Assembly: GCF_030542965.1 (NCBI RefSeq)
Contig: NZ_JAUAOA010000003.1
Location: forward strand, 124,001-188,000
Origin: Azotosporobacter soli
GTDB taxonomy: Bacteria > Bacillota > Negativicutes > SG130
Direction of reading: 5' to 3'
DNA: 64,000 bases
A program made the position numbers and the translations under genes. Every line of letters begins with the position of its first letter. Positions within the stretch are counted from its first letter, which is position 1. Below are positions 15,552 to 23,765 of the stretch, piece by piece. The notes below the pieces were generated by a model. The model was not told where the DNA came from. It made no database searches and worked only from the letters and a program-made list of their open reading frames with translations.

Positions 15552-15938
15552 ATGCATTATACGATCGGGCAATTTGCCGCGCTGACGCAGCTCAGTTCTT
15601 ACACTTTGCGTTATTATGAAAAAGAAGAACTGCTGCAGGTCGGTCGCGACGCCGTGGGCAGACGCCGTTACACCGATGCGGACATCGCCTGGCTGCAGTT
15701 CATCAAGCGCCTCAAGGAAACCGGCATGAGCATCCATAACATTCGTAGCTATGCACGCTTGCGCTATCAGGGCGACGCCACTCTTGCAGAACGGCTGACG
15801 CTTCTTGAACAACATAAGCTAAGCGTTGTCGAAGAAAAATTGAAATGGGAACAAAATTTAGTGAAGCTGGAGGAAAAAATTTCGCTTTATAAAAAAATGA
15901 TCGACGATCTGCAAGAGATTCAATCGCCAAGCGCCTAA
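15552..15938 (+). CDS. MerR-family regulator (AdhR/NmlR-like)
   Basis: The 128-residue protein starts with the MerR winged helix (YTIGQFAALTQLSSYTLRYYEKEELL) and ends with a coiled-coil dimer helix (about 80-120). Cysteines and a metal site are lacking, so it is not a metal sensor. ATG 15552 follows AGGAGG with an 8-nt T-rich spacer; the longer open frame upstream lacks this. It most likely controls the divergent carboxymuconolactone decarboxylase gene and itself through the dyad at 15518-15535. Confidence 0.92.
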   Translation: MHYTIGQFAALTQLSSYTLRYYEKEELLQVGRDAVGRRRYTDADIAWLQFIKRLKETGMSIHNIRSYARLRYQGDATLAERLTLLEQHKLSVVEEKLKWEQNLVKLEEKISLYKKMIDDLQEIQSPSA

Positions 15939-15939
15939 A

Positions 15940-15981
15940 ATAAAAACAGGAAAGCGTTTTTTGCTTTCCTGTTTTTATTTT
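15940..15981 (+). terminator. Bidirectional terminator
   Basis: A long inverted repeat, AAAACAGGAAAGC against GCTTTCCTGTTTT with A and T runs outside, lies between the convergent merR and DUF2000 genes. Confidence 0.85.
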
Positions 15982-16387
15982 AGCGCAGCAATGGAAGATT
16001 TCCCGTAAGCTTACTGATTTTTTTCAGCGGCCCGGCTATGCAAAGTCCCAAATAGTCAATTTCTTCTTCTGCCGTGTTGCCTATTTTTTTTGCATAACTC
16101 TCATAATCCAACGAGCGTTGGGCAATTTCACTGAAATCAATCGCCGTAACCTCATCATACGCTTGCGCAAAGACTTTTCGTCGCAATTCCTTCAACTGCA
16201 GCTTGTCGCATTGCAAAACCGGTACGACTTTGCTCGTAATTCCAAGATGTACGTTCCCGTCCCGGTCGAGAACATTCGCGCCGACAATTTCCTGCAGCAT
16301 CTTTCCGGCGCTGATGCCGAGTACCGCTGCGGTATTTGCCATCAAGCCCGACGGCAAATCCTTGTTTATAATCATCACAATTTTCAT
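15980..16387 (-). CDS. DUF2000 family protein
   Basis: The 135-residue protein resembles DUF2000, which has a peptidyl-tRNA hydrolase II-like fold: it begins MKIVMIINKDLPSGLMANTAAVLG and ends with a conserved LGLCIAGP segment. ATG 16387 is preferred over ATG 16396, as AAAGGG is then 9 nt away. It lies 87 bp downstream of an AraC regulator in the same direction. DUF2000 genes recur beside AraC regulators, but the function is unknown. Confidence 0.8.
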   Translation of the reverse strand: MKIVMIINKDLPSGLMANTAAVLGISAGKMLQEIVGANVLDRDGNVHLGITSKVVPVLQCDKLQLKELRRKVFAQAYDEVTAIDFSEIAQRSLDYESYAKKIGNTAEEEIDYLGLCIAGPLKKISKLTGNLPLLR

Positions 16388-16474
16388 CGCTTCCATCCCT
16401 TTCGCTTTTTATCCGATTATAACGGATCAACAAAGGGAGGTATTGTAAAAAACTGCTGTCAATTTCCTCCAACC

Positions 16475-17296
16475 TCACTCTCGCTTGCCTAGCGCTGTTT
16501 TTTGATAGCATTCCGGCGTCACGCCCACCTGCAGTTTAAACGTTTTATGAAAATGACTTTGATCATAAAAACCGGTCTCGTAGGCAACGGCGCTGATGGC
16601 TTTGTTCTTGCGCAGCTCTTTCTTCGCCTGATTGATGCGCAGCAGCGTTTGGTAGGCGTGCGGCGGTATGCCGAATTCAGCCTTAAAAGCGCGGATGATG
16701 TGAAATTTATTCAAACCGGATACCTCTTCCAACTGCTGCAAGGTCGTTTTATCCGCCAAATTGCGCAGCAAATGCTCGCGAATTTTTTTCACCTTCGGCT
16801 GCATTTCTGCCTCTTTAACGCTCACTTCTACTTGACGCAGACAAAGCAGTTCTTCCAATAAAAGCTGCAGCGCACTTTCTTTTTCCAAATAACTCACCGA
16901 GCCTAGCAACCGCTCAATCAATTGGTTTGCCTTGCGCAAGTCATTTTTCTGCGCCAGCGTTCGCACCAGCGGCTTTTGCAGCAGCGCCGGCTGCATCTTG
17001 CAGCTCGCCAGAAAATCTTTCAGCCACGGCGCTTGCAGGTAGATCATTTTATATGCCCACGGACAGTTAACTTTGGGATTACAGGCATGAACCAGTTCCC
17101 TTGGAATGAAGACCAAACTTTTCGGCCCAAGTTCCGTGTACCTGCCCTGACACCAAAAAGAACTGGCGCCCTGGTTCACAAGGCCAAGCGAGTATTCTTC
17201 ATGCGCGTGTTTTTTGTAAGAAAGTGCATCACTCTTATTATTGATCTTTATTTCAAACGGCAACTGAGCGTCACGATAAAAATTCACTTCGTTCAT
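16475..17296 (-). CDS. AraC-family transcriptional regulator
   Basis: The 273-residue protein has an N-terminal cupin-like ligand domain (HAHEEYSLGLVNQG..., residues about 25-110) and a C-terminal AraC double helix-turn-helix (LEEVSGLNKFHIIRAFKAEFG, then AISAVAYETGFYDQSHFHKTFK). Start at 17296 is chosen since GGAGG precedes it by about 7 nt. It is followed by the DUF2000 gene, the likely target. The inducer is not known. Confidence 0.9.
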   Translation of the reverse strand: MNEVNFYRDAQLPFEIKINNKSDALSYKKHAHEEYSLGLVNQGASSFWCQGRYTELGPKSLVFIPRELVHACNPKVNCPWAYKMIYLQAPWLKDFLASCKMQPALLQKPLVRTLAQKNDLRKANQLIERLLGSVSYLEKESALQLLLEELLCLRQVEVSVKEAEMQPKVKKIREHLLRNLADKTTLQQLEEVSGLNKFHIIRAFKAEFGIPPHAYQTLLRINQAKKELRKNKAISAVAYETGFYDQSHFHKTFKLQVGVTPECYQKTALGKRE

Positions 17297-17385
17297 TGTC
17301 ATTCCTCCGCCCTGAGCCAACTTGCTTCCTATTTATTATATAACCAGACGCGTTTGCATTCAAATTCGCGCCTTTCTTTCGCTCG

Positions 17386-17427
17386 CGTTAAATAAAAAAG
17401 CCGCCGCAGCGGCTTTTTTATTTAACG
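17386..17427 (-). terminator. Bidirectional terminator, perfect palindrome
   Basis: AAATAAAAAAGCCGC and its complement surround a CGCA loop, extended by CGTT/AACG. It serves the gene at 17422-17757 on the minus strand. Confidence 0.85.
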
Positions 17428-17757
17428 TCTGACCCCGGTTTGCAAAGACGGTTTTACCGTCGCTTGATCGCTTGAGGACGTTTGCACATGCGGCGCATGT
17501 CTGGTTTCACGATGCGTCTTCGCCTCGTCGCCCGGCCGATAGCCGATTTCGTTCAACGCCACCGAATAGTAGGAATGTTCGCTTCCGGCCTTATCGCGTT
17601 TGATCAGGTAATTCGGACACGACAGCCATGCCAGTTTTTCGCCAAGATCGACCGACTCCACGCGCAGACAGAGGCCGCAAAAACCGCACTTTCGGTCACC
17701 GGTCAAATCGCCTACGGTCGCTTCGCGCAAAATTTTCGCATTTTTTTCGATCTTCAC
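17422..17757 (-). CDS. Small cysteine-motif protein, function unknown
   Basis: About 111 residues. A CGFCGLC motif near residue 24 plus CPNYLIKRD near 48 could bind zinc or an iron-sulfur cluster. The rest (SYYSVALNEIGYRPGDEAKTHRETRHAPHV) is polar and charged, without signal peptide or membrane segment. GTG 17757 is preferred over ATG 17763, because the AAGGAGGG site abuts the ATG but lies 7 nt from the GTG. The gene has its own promoter and terminator and stands alone. No family is recognised. Confidence 0.65.
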   Translation of the reverse strand: MKIEKNAKILREATVGDLTGDRKCGFCGLCLRVESVDLGEKLAWLSCPNYLIKRDKAGSEHSYYSVALNEIGYRPGDEAKTHRETRHAPHVQTSSSDQATVKPSLQTGVRR

Positions 17758-17787
17758 AGACATCCCTCCTTACTTACTACTACCTCC

Positions 17788-17816
17788 ATAACACCACGTC
17801 TTACATTATTTGTCAA
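17788..17816 (-). promoter_or_regulatory. Promoter of the small cysteine-motif gene
   Basis: On the minus strand a consensus TTGACA (17816-17811) lies 17 bp before TGTTAT (17793-17788), about 30 bp before the start codon. Confidence 0.65.
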
Positions 17817-17877
17817 TACAGTGTGCATTTTTTGCTGTGCATTCATTAGGCAGTTTCGCACTCTCACTCCGCTCCGC

Positions 17878-18693
17878 CTAGGACAGCCATTTCACCTTCA
17901 ACGGTTTCCGCTCCGGCAAGTTGGCATATTTATATTTAGGATAGCCGAGCATCACGGCGCCCGTTATCCGCTCTCCGTCCGGCAGCGCAAAGAGTTCCAA
18001 GAGCGGACGATGGCCGCTAAACGCGCAGAATTCAAAGAGCCCGGCCCAACAAGTCCCAAGGCCCAGCGACGGTGCATACAATTCAAGATATGCAAGCGAA
18101 AAAAGCGTGTTTTCCCGTCCATTCACTGCTTCTTCTCTCGCCGTAGCCAGGATTAGCTGCGGCGCGCCGCGCAAAATGGTATCCTTGCCCTCCTCTCGAT
18201 AAGCCTCGACATGACGCGCAAAACTTGGATGCACCACTTTTCCGCTGGCCAAGTTCTCTTCCATCCATGCGATGATAATTTGCGTTGCTTTTTTCAACAC
18301 GGCGTGATCTTGCACGACAATGTAAGAGACGCCCTGACGGTTCGCAGCGGTCGGCGCCATTCGCGCAACATCAAGCAACTGCAAGATTGTCTCTTTTGAA
18401 ACCGGTTCTTCACGATAACAGCGAACTGAACGACGCGAACGCAAAAAAGCGGCTGCCGCGCTTGCATCCAGCGAGTTACTGCCAGCAAGCGGCGTCTGTA
18501 GCGCACGCGGCGTTATTTGGTGATCAAGCACCTGGTGCGGGCAAACCGCGACGCAATGACCGCAGGCAATGCAATTTTCCGGCCGAACCGCCTCTGGTCC
18601 CTGCGCATTGCTTTCCAATACACGCGCCGGACATACGGCAGCGCAAATTCCACAATTCGTACAACGTTCCCGGCATAGCTCAATCAATTCCAT
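17878..18693 (-). CDS. Ferredoxin-nitroreductase fusion protein
   Basis: The 271-residue protein has two [4Fe-4S] motifs (CTNCGICAAVCP at about 11-22 and CIACGHCVAVCP at about 41-52) followed by an FMN nitroreductase domain (SRRSVRCYREEPVSKETI, APTAANRQG, LGTCWAGLF). It should pass electrons from ferredoxin clusters to FMN and then an unknown acceptor. It overlaps the upstream flavodoxin-like gene by 14 bp, so the two are co-translated, and the HxlR regulator is divergent from them. Confidence 0.93.
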   Translation of the reverse strand: MELIELCRERCTNCGICAAVCPARVLESNAQGPEAVRPENCIACGHCVAVCPHQVLDHQITPRALQTPLAGSNSLDASAAAAFLRSRRSVRCYREEPVSKETILQLLDVARMAPTAANRQGVSYIVVQDHAVLKKATQIIIAWMEENLASGKVVHPSFARHVEAYREEGKDTILRGAPQLILATAREEAVNGRENTLFSLAYLELYAPSLGLGTCWAGLFEFCAFSGHRPLLELFALPDGERITGAVMLGYPKYKYANLPERKPLKVKWLS

Positions 18694-19330
18694 TTGCTAA
18701 CCGCCCTCCCAGTTCATAAGCGCGCTCGCAGTCCTGCGGAAACACCTTTGCGCGCCGTTTCGCTTTTTTCGCAGCGTCAAAGCCATCCGCCACATAGTTC
18801 GCATAATCGGTAAACTGATGCGTATCGTTGACCAGCAAAGATTCCGCCGCGCCGAATGTTCGCTTTAACGCCCATTCGGTTAACGCAAAGCGTTTTTCAT
18901 ATTCCATCTCTTTCATTCGTTGCTCATCAACATTCATTGTATAAATAAAGCCGGTCGCGATTTGCTTGGGAAACAAACTGGAATAGAAGCCGTCATAAAC
19001 CAAATAAGGAAAGAGCAACCGTTCGAGAAAACTTCGCATCGCCCCGGTTTCTGCGCCAAAATATACCGGCGAGCCGAAGAGGAGCGCATCGCTTTGTCTG
19101 ATCTTCTCCAACAGCGGCGTTAATTCATCCTGATAAGCGCAACATCCATAACTCTTACCGTTCTTTAACTTGCAGGCAAAACAACTTATGCAGCCTTTAT
19201 AATTGAGATCATATAATTGGATCATTTCCGTCTCCGCCCCCTGCGCAGCGGCTCCGGCCAAAGCGCGCGCAAGCAGCGTCGCTGTATTGCCGTTTTTACG
19301 CGGACTGCCGTTGATTGCAATTAGCTTCAT
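18680..19330 (-). CDS. Flavodoxin-like FMN reductase with cysteine motif
   Basis: The 216-residue protein starts with the NAD(P)H-dependent FMN reductase/iron-sulfur flavoprotein loop (AINGSPRKNGNTATLL) and has GCISCFACK near residue 48 and GSPVYFGAETGAMRSFLERL in the flavodoxin fold. The cysteines resemble the compact cluster motif of iron-sulfur flavoproteins. It is first in a two-gene operon with the ferredoxin-nitroreductase. A 101-bp gap separates it from the divergent hxlR-type gene. Confidence 0.9.
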   Translation of the reverse strand: MKLIAINGSPRKNGNTATLLARALAGAAAQGAETEMIQLYDLNYKGCISCFACKLKNGKSYGCCAYQDELTPLLEKIRQSDALLFGSPVYFGAETGAMRSFLERLLFPYLVYDGFYSSLFPKQIATGFIYTMNVDEQRMKEMEYEKRFALTEWALKRTFGAAESLLVNDTHQFTDYANYVADGFDAAKKAKRRAKVFPQDCERAYELGGRLANGID

Positions 19331-19431
19331 TCTTCTTTCCCCCTTGCTTTTCTTAGCCTAATTGTATATCCTTTTAGTTAAAATAAAAGTATGCACTTTT
19401 TCGGTAGGTACTATGCAAAAGGAGAGCGACA

Positions 19432-19776
19432 ATGCATAAATGGTCACCCAATGAATGTAACTGTTCGATCGCTTACACCTTATCGGTCGTCGGCGGCAAG
19501 TGGAATTGGCTGCTGCTTTACAAGCTCTTTCAAAACGGCGTCCAGCGTTACGGCGAACTGAAGAAATCGATTCCGCCGATCACGCATAAGATGCTTAGCC
19601 AACAGCTCAAAGAACTGGAGGCCGAAGAGCTGATCCATCGTGAAGAATATCATCAAATTCCGCCCAAAGTCGAATATTCGCTGACGGAAAAAGGCAACAC
19701 GCTGCTGCCGATTTTGCAGTTGATGTCGCACTGGGGCAAAGAAAACAAACCGGCTGACGATGCCGTAGCGCAATAG
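19432..19776 (+). CDS. HxlR-family regulator
   Basis: This 114-residue winged helix protein fits HxlR (LSVVGGKWNWLLLYKL, RYGELKKSIPPITHKMLSQQLKELE, VEYSLTEKG). A cysteine pair in NECNCS near the N-terminus is where HxlR-type redox or electrophile sensors often carry their sensing cysteine. It is divergent from the flavodoxin/nitroreductase operon, which it probably controls. AAAGGAGA precedes the ATG. Confidence 0.92.
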   Translation: MHKWSPNECNCSIAYTLSVVGGKWNWLLLYKLFQNGVQRYGELKKSIPPITHKMLSQQLKELEAEELIHREEYHQIPPKVEYSLTEKGNTLLPILQLMSHWGKENKPADDAVAQ

Positions 19777-19793
19777 CCTATTGTCGCATCGAC

Positions 19794-19842
19794 AAAGAAT
19801 GCAGGAGACTGAAGATGATTTTCAGCCGCCTGCATTCTTTTC
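19794..19842 (+). terminator. Bidirectional terminator
   Basis: AAAGAATGCAGG at 19794-19805 pairs with CCTGCATTCTTT at 19829-19840, between hxlR and the convergent LysE-type gene. Confidence 0.8.
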
Positions 19843-19853
19843 GTCTTTACGCA

Positions 19854-20450
19854 TCAAATCGCACGCGCGCCCAAGTAAACGGCTGCTCCCCATATGCATA
19901 ACGCCGCCAACTTATTCAACATCCGCCCGCGCGCCATGAAACGGCTGCCAAAGATGCGGCCTGCCGCCGCTAAAGAAAAAAACCAAAGCCAGGATACGGC
20001 AATGCAGGCGAGAGAGAAGACAATTTTCTCCTCACCCGCATATTGCAGCGAGGCCACGCCAATGACGCCGATCGTGTCCAGAATGGCATGCGGATTGCCG
20101 AGCGATACGCCAGCCGCCAGCCCCACTTGCTTGAGCGGCGAAAGAGCTTTCATCCCCGCGGCGGCCTCGCCTCCGCTGCACCAAGTCTTCCAGCCCAGAT
20201 AAACTAAAAGCAGGCAACCTGCTGCAGACAGCAACGTGGCCGCCATTACGCTTGCGGCTACCAGTTTCGTCACGCCGGCGACCGCAAGCACAATCAAAAA
20301 CGTATCGCAAACAGCCGCCGTCACAACGCCAGGCAAAACGCGCCAAAATTTCGGTTGAAAAGCGCCCTGACAAAGTAAAAATAAGTTTTGTACGCCAAGC
20401 GGCAAAATAAGACCAAACGCCAACACCGTTCCATGAAGCATCGCTTTCAT
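19854..20450 (-). CDS. LysE/ArgO-family amino acid exporter
   Basis: The 198-residue membrane protein has six hydrophobic segments and the LysE/ArgO signatures (LILPLGVQNLFLLCQGA near residue 15, GVSLGNPHAILDTIGVIG near 115). It exports basic amino acids or related compounds. It is divergent from a MocR-type regulator with paired operator-like repeats between the two, so export is probably controlled by that regulator. Confidence 0.92.
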   Translation of the reverse strand: MKAMLHGTVLAFGLILPLGVQNLFLLCQGAFQPKFWRVLPGVVTAAVCDTFLIVLAVAGVTKLVAASVMAATLLSAAGCLLLVYLGWKTWCSGGEAAAGMKALSPLKQVGLAAGVSLGNPHAILDTIGVIGVASLQYAGEEKIVFSLACIAVSWLWFFSLAAAGRIFGSRFMARGRMLNKLAALCIWGAAVYLGARAI

Positions 20451-20500
20451 TCTACTCCCTCCTTTTTTCTTAGTGTAGCGCAGCGCGGTTTAACTGTCTG

Positions 20501-20541
20501 CAACCAATTGGCTTGTTTTAACACCAACCAATTGGTATACT
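20501..20541 (+). promoter_or_regulatory. Direct-repeat operator and promoter of the MocR gene
   Basis: CAACCAATTGG occurs at 20501-20511 and again at 20525-20535, 24 bp apart in the same orientation. A promoter, TTGTTT (20513-20518) then about 17 bp to TATACT (about 20536-20541), encloses the second copy. Direct repeats are the usual operators of MocR/GabR/PdxR regulators. Confidence 0.65.
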
Positions 20542-20578
20542 GACTACAATTAAAACACTGCAAAGGAGAAAATTTTTC

Positions 20579-22027
20579 ATGAGCGACTGGCAGCCGAATC
20601 CGCACGACGCCGTTCCTTTATACCGTCAGGTGGCCGCGCATTGCAAATCCTTAATCGCTTCCGGGCAATGGCCGGCAGGTTTTCGTCTGCCTGCGCAAAG
20701 AACGCTGGCGCTTCAGTTTGGCATCAACCGCAGTACGCTGTCAATCGCACTCTCTGAGCTGGCCGCCGACGGCCTGCTCTCGGGTCGCGTCGGCAGCGGC
20801 ACCTATGTCGCTAACGACAGCTGGGCTCTGCTAAAAAATCCGCCGCCGCCGGATTGGCAGCACTATGCCTCATCTGCCGTACATCACGCCAATCATCCGA
20901 CCGTACAGCAGATCAATCGCCATGAATTTCAACGCGGCATCATCCGCCTTGGCACCGGCGAACTTTCGCCGGATCTGCAGCCGCGCGCCGAAATGAGCCG
21001 TTGTCTCAAAAAAATCAGCCAACACCTGCCGCCGCTCGGCTATGAAGAGCCGCAGGGCCTTTTCGCGTTACGCAAGGCGATCAGTCATCATCTTGCCAAA
21101 CAAGGCATCAGCGCTTCTCCCGCCTCCATCCTCATCGTCTCCGGCGCATTGCAGGCGTTTCAATTGATCAGTCTCGGCCTCTTGCCTCCGGGTGCCGATA
21201 TTTTGTTGGAGCAGCCCTCCTATCTCTTTTCCCTGACGCTGTTTCGCTCCCAGTTTACGCGTCTGACCGGTCTGGCCATGGATAAGGACGGTCTGCTTCC
21301 CGCGGCGCTTACCTTTCAGCAGAGCAAAAGTCCGGCGTCACTACTCTACACCATCCCTTGTTTCCACAACCCGACCGGCATCACAATGAGCGGGCCGCGC
21401 CGCCAGGAAATCGCAAGTCTCTGCCGCCACTATCGTCTACCGATTCTTGAAGACGATGTTTATCGTGACTTATGGCTCGATGAAGCGCCGCCCCTGCCGC
21501 TCAAAGCCGCAGACCGCGGCGGCAGTATTCTTTATCTGGGCAGCCTTTCCAAAACGCTCAGTCCCGGGTTGCGCATCGGCTGGTTGGTCGGCCCGGAACC
21601 GGTAATCGAACGTCTGGCCGATGTAAAAATGCAATTTGACTACGGCACCAGTTCTCTTTCACAATGGGCGGCCCATTATTGGCTGCACGGCGATGTTTAT
21701 GAGCGCCATCTCACCGTACTGCGCAGTCAGCTCGCACTCCGCCGCGCAGCGGCTTTGAACGCTCTGGCAAAACATTTTTCCAGGATCGCCGCATGGAACA
21801 CACCCTCCGGCGGTTTTTACATCTGGCTTACCCTGCATCAGCCGTTGTCGCTCAGCCATTTGTTTCACGCGGCCTTAAAAGAAGGAATCCTCTTAAATCC
21901 AGGCTTTCTCTACGATTCCTGCGCGAATCGCCAACTGCGTCTTTCTTACTCGTATGCGTCAGTGCAGGAATTAGAAGATGCCTTAAAAAAACTCGCTCTT
22001 TTGATTCAAGACTTGTCAGCGAAATAA
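20579..22027 (+). CDS. MocR-type regulator (GntR DNA-binding domain + aminotransferase fold)
   Basis: Residues about 10-75 form a GntR winged helix (PLYRQVAAHCKSLIASGQWP, FGINRSTLSIALSELAADGLL), and the remaining 400 residues are a fold-type I aminotransferase with the PLP lysine in YLGSLSKTLSPGLRIGW. MocR proteins sense PLP or an amino compound through this domain. The divergent LysE-type exporter is the likely target. It is 482 residues long, typical for the family, and followed by a strong terminator. Confidence 0.94.
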   Translation: MSDWQPNPHDAVPLYRQVAAHCKSLIASGQWPAGFRLPAQRTLALQFGINRSTLSIALSELAADGLLSGRVGSGTYVANDSWALLKNPPPPDWQHYASSAVHHANHPTVQQINRHEFQRGIIRLGTGELSPDLQPRAEMSRCLKKISQHLPPLGYEEPQGLFALRKAISHHLAKQGISASPASILIVSGALQAFQLISLGLLPPGADILLEQPSYLFSLTLFRSQFTRLTGLAMDKDGLLPAALTFQQSKSPASLLYTIPCFHNPTGITMSGPRRQEIASLCRHYRLPILEDDVYRDLWLDEAPPLPLKAADRGGSILYLGSLSKTLSPGLRIGWLVGPEPVIERLADVKMQFDYGTSSLSQWAAHYWLHGDVYERHLTVLRSQLALRRAAALNALAKHFSRIAAWNTPSGGFYIWLTLHQPLSLSHLFHAALKEGILLNPGFLYDSCANRQLRLSYSYASVQELEDALKKLALLIQDLSAK

Positions 22028-22059
22028 AAAAAAGATGCAAGCGCATCTTTTTTTTATTT
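22022..22059 (+). terminator. Bidirectional terminator
   Basis: AAATAAAAAAAAGATGC and its complement around AAGC form a perfect hairpin with A and T runs on either side. Confidence 0.85.
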
Positions 22060-22071
22060 CTATCGCTTTAT

Positions 22072-22512
22072 TCAAGGAACCCTGTACTCGCCTAATGCTT
22101 TTTGCAAGGCTTCATAACCGCCTCTGATATTTTGCACGGTCGTGATTACGGAAATATGATCGGATTTGATCCGTCCCTGCCCGAGTTCAAATGCCTCTTG
22201 CATTTCCTGCACGATCGTCTGGTACGATTCAATCGAGTCCATCGCCGCATCGATCCGGTTCCACCAGACATCGCTCGGTTCGGCGCCGGAAACACCGGCC
22301 AGTTTTTGCAAATGATTCAACAAGCCCATATTGATCGAGATGCGCGCGGTAGCCGGCAACTGGCTAACAACAGACAGCCAGGCGCGCTGGGCAGCCAGCG
22401 GAGCCTTCGGCGGCGGAAAATAAATCGTGATGTCGGCGTCGGTCCGTTTGGTCACGATCAGATGCGTCAGTTCATCTTCATTTAATTCTTCGAACAATTC
22501 TTGCATGTCCAT
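22072..22512 (-). CDS. Conserved hypothetical cytoplasmic protein
   Basis: About 144-146 residues, acidic N-terminus (MQELFEELNEDELTHLIVTKRTD), no signal peptide or membrane segment, mostly helical in appearance with a tryptophan pair (SDVWWNRID) near residue 82. The start may be ATG 22506, which places GGGGGG at a better distance than ATG 22512. It stands alone between the mocR terminator and the ABC exporter operon. No family recognised. Confidence 0.6.
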   Translation of the reverse strand: MDMQELFEELNEDELTHLIVTKRTDADITIYFPPPKAPLAAQRAWLSVVSQLPATARISINMGLLNHLQKLAGVSGAEPSDVWWNRIDAAMDSIESYQTIVQEMQEAFELGQGRIKSDHISVITTVQNIRGGYEALQKALGEYRVP

Positions 22513-22668
22513 CCCCCCACCATCTGTTAACGAAACCAGTCCAGTGTTTACTAAATTATACTATTTTTCTCACAACTTGCCTAGTCGACGTATTTTCACA
22601 ACATTTTACAATTGACCTGCCCGAGAATTACAGCTAGACTGAAATTAACAATAAAAGGGAGGTGCGCC

Positions 22669-23754
22669 ATGAAATTCTTGCCCCCCACCGTTTTTCGCTA
22701 CGCCAAATGGCTTCTCGTCCTTATCCTGCTCTTCTTTTCGGTCAAAGCCGGTTTCAATTATTATGACAAGCAAAATGCAAAGCCTGCTTTTAACGGTAGC
22801 CTTGCCAATGTAGAGCGCGGCGATATCACGGCCAGCATCGCGGCAACCGGAACGATTTCCGCCGTCAATTCCGTCGACGTCAGTTCAAAAATCACCGGTC
22901 GCATCCTGAGCGTCAACGTCAATGAAAATGATCGCGTCGTTGCCGGGCAGGTTTTGATCACGCTCGATGATACCAGCCAGCAAACCCAGGTCGCGCAGAC
23001 GCGTGCACAAGCGGAAAACACCCGTGCCAGCTACGAACGTTCACGCAGCTTGGCGGCAGTCGGCGCCATTGCGCAGCAGCAACTCGATGCCGATCGCACC
23101 GCCTATCAGGTAGCGCAGGCCAACTATGACAACGCTCTCTCCTCGCTCTCCGATACCGTGATCCACGCGCCGAGCAACGGCCTGGTGATCGGCAAACCGA
23201 TTCCAGCCGGCCAGACGGTCTCGCCCGGCATATCGAATCCGATGGTGCTCTTAACGGTTGCCGACATGTCGATCATGCAAATTCAAGTGCAAGTCGATGA
23301 AACGGATATCGGCAATGTAAAAACCGGCCAGAAAGTCTCTTTCACGGTCGACGCCTATCCGGGCAGGATTTTTAGCGGCAGCGTGACGACCATTTCGCAA
23401 AAGGCCGTCATCCAGCAAAACGTCATCTACTATACCGTCTACGTCACGGTCGACGAGCCGCAAGGTCTCCTCTTTCCGACGATGACGGCCCGCGTCAGCA
23501 TTGCGACCGGAGAACGCAAGCAGGTTTTAGTCATCCCCTTGTCGGCGATCAAAGAAAGCAAAGGCCAGAAATATGTTCAGCGCCTGGTTGACGGCAAAGA
23601 GCAGCTCTTCCCAGTCACACTCGGTCTGCTTAACGATGAAAAGGCCGAAGTTCTCAGCGGTCTAAGCGAAGGCGATTCCATCATCTTGCCGCTTGCCAAA
23701 GGGGCGGGCGCAACGCCTGGAACGCCGAGCATGCGCTCGCTCTTCGGGCGCTAG
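22669..23754 (+). CDS. MacA/HlyD-like adaptor of an ABC exporter
   Basis: The 361-residue protein has one N-terminal membrane anchor (residues about 12-30), a lipoyl-like hybrid domain (GRILSVNVNENDRVVAGQVLITLDD), a short coiled coil and beta-barrel domains. It starts at ATG 22669 with AAAGGGAGG upstream. It is first in an operon with the ATPase and permease that follow by 11-12 bp. In MacAB systems it links the inner-membrane permease to an outer-membrane channel. Confidence 0.93.
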   Translation: MKFLPPTVFRYAKWLLVLILLFFSVKAGFNYYDKQNAKPAFNGSLANVERGDITASIAATGTISAVNSVDVSSKITGRILSVNVNENDRVVAGQVLITLDDTSQQTQVAQTRAQAENTRASYERSRSLAAVGAIAQQQLDADRTAYQVAQANYDNALSSLSDTVIHAPSNGLVIGKPIPAGQTVSPGISNPMVLLTVADMSIMQIQVQVDETDIGNVKTGQKVSFTVDAYPGRIFSGSVTTISQKAVIQQNVIYYTVYVTVDEPQGLLFPTMTARVSIATGERKQVLVIPLSAIKESKGQKYVQRLVDGKEQLFPVTLGLLNDEKAEVLSGLSEGDSIILPLAKGAGATPGTPSMRSLFGR

Positions 23755-23765
23755 GAGGTAAAAAG

